From: a virus
DNA length: 36,608 nt
Strand: one strand, 5' to 3'
Virus record (IMG/VR): IMGVR_UViG_3300009285_001672
Span: 1 to 36,608 of that record
Shown: in pieces, positions 36,489-36,608 of the stretch
How positions within the stretch are numbered: position 1 is the stretch's first letter
Layout: every line of letters begins with the position of its first letter
Notes under the pieces: generated by a model
Database searches by the model: none
The model's input: the letters and a program-made list of their open reading frames with translations, nothing else
What the model was told of the DNA's origin: nothing
Program-made: the position numbers and the translations under genes

Positions 36489-36510
36489 GAGGTACTTTTC
36501 CCAATCCTCT

Positions 36511-36608
36511 ATGACCGTCAGCAAAGCCGACGAAATCCGCAGCGCCCGTCAGAAGCCCCAAGTGGTGAAGAAGCTCCGTCAGGCGGTAACGAATCTCGCC
36601 AAGTACGG
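36511..36608 (+). CDS. Truncated gene at right edge, unknown
   Basis: Open frame from ATG 36511 to the window end: TVSKADEIRSARQKPQ and VVKKLRQAVTNLAKYG, helical and basic. Leader TTTTCCCAATCCTCT, and TACTTT 12 nt upstream after the terminator. 32 residues are visible. Confidence 0.5.
   Translation, partial: MTVSKADEIRSARQKPQVVKKLRQAVTNLAKY

Noticed and set aside
1-36608. tRNA genes, integrase, DNA polymerase, CRISPR array
   Set aside because: Looked for conserved T-loop and acceptor patterns, Tyr/Ser recombinase motifs, polymerase motifs and regularly spaced direct repeats; none seen. TTCGAATC-like hits lie inside coding frames without cloverleaf pairing.

Overview
The window is a stretch of a tailed double-stranded DNA phage (siphovirus type), as free phage or provirus. 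A continuous minus-strand block (about 30.6 kb down to 3.9 kb) carries the canonical long-tailed-phage order: small terminase, a set of small genes, large terminase, portal, MuF-like protein, scaffold, HK97-fold major capsid protein, connectors, tail terminator region, major tail protein, G/GT chaperones with a -1 frameshift site, tape measure, distal tail protein, a 987-residue tail/fibre protein, LamG lectin, fibre and amidase endolysin with small membrane proteins. No integrase, DNA polymerase, helicase or tRNA gene is visible, so the early/replication region is probably outside the window.

Left end (41-4111, plus strand): a tightly overlapping (ATGA) train of small genes: membrane protein, lipoprotein, a DUF1566/Lcl-type lectin-like protein, zinc-ribbon and coiled-coil proteins, a PD-(D/E)XK-like nuclease, a NinB-like recombination protein and an HNH nuclease. 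Right end: a short minus-strand set, then a restriction-modification pair (plus-strand PD-(D/E)XK endonuclease, convergent minus-strand DNA methyltransferase), divergent small regulators, a calcineurin-like phosphoesterase, a winged-helix-like protein and small membrane proteins on the plus strand, ending with a rho-independent terminator and a truncated gene at the right edge.

The most unusual property is translational. Almost no gene has a Shine-Dalgarno sequence. Starts fall into three classes: (i) leaderless-looking starts, with a GNTANANT -10-like box exactly or about 6 nt before the start codon; (ii) starts preceded by a C/T-rich tract (CTCC, CCCC, TTCC), kept even when it lies inside the upstream reading frame, where it forces Pro/Leu/Ser-rich C-termini; (iii) ATGA/TGATG overlaps. 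The restriction-modification genes are the exception, each with a strong GGAGG-type ribosome site, which suggests a separate origin. TGA is used freely as a stop, so the code is standard. The host cannot be named from sequence alone; leaderless and SD-poor expression fits lineages such as Actinobacteria, Deinococcota or candidate-phyla bacteria, and the SGTLSIDG-type repeat protein is in a style common in candidate-phyla genomes, but this is only a guess.

Five rho-independent terminators, several of them directly between structural genes and followed at once by a new -10 box, indicate that the late region is cut into many transcription units rather than one operon.
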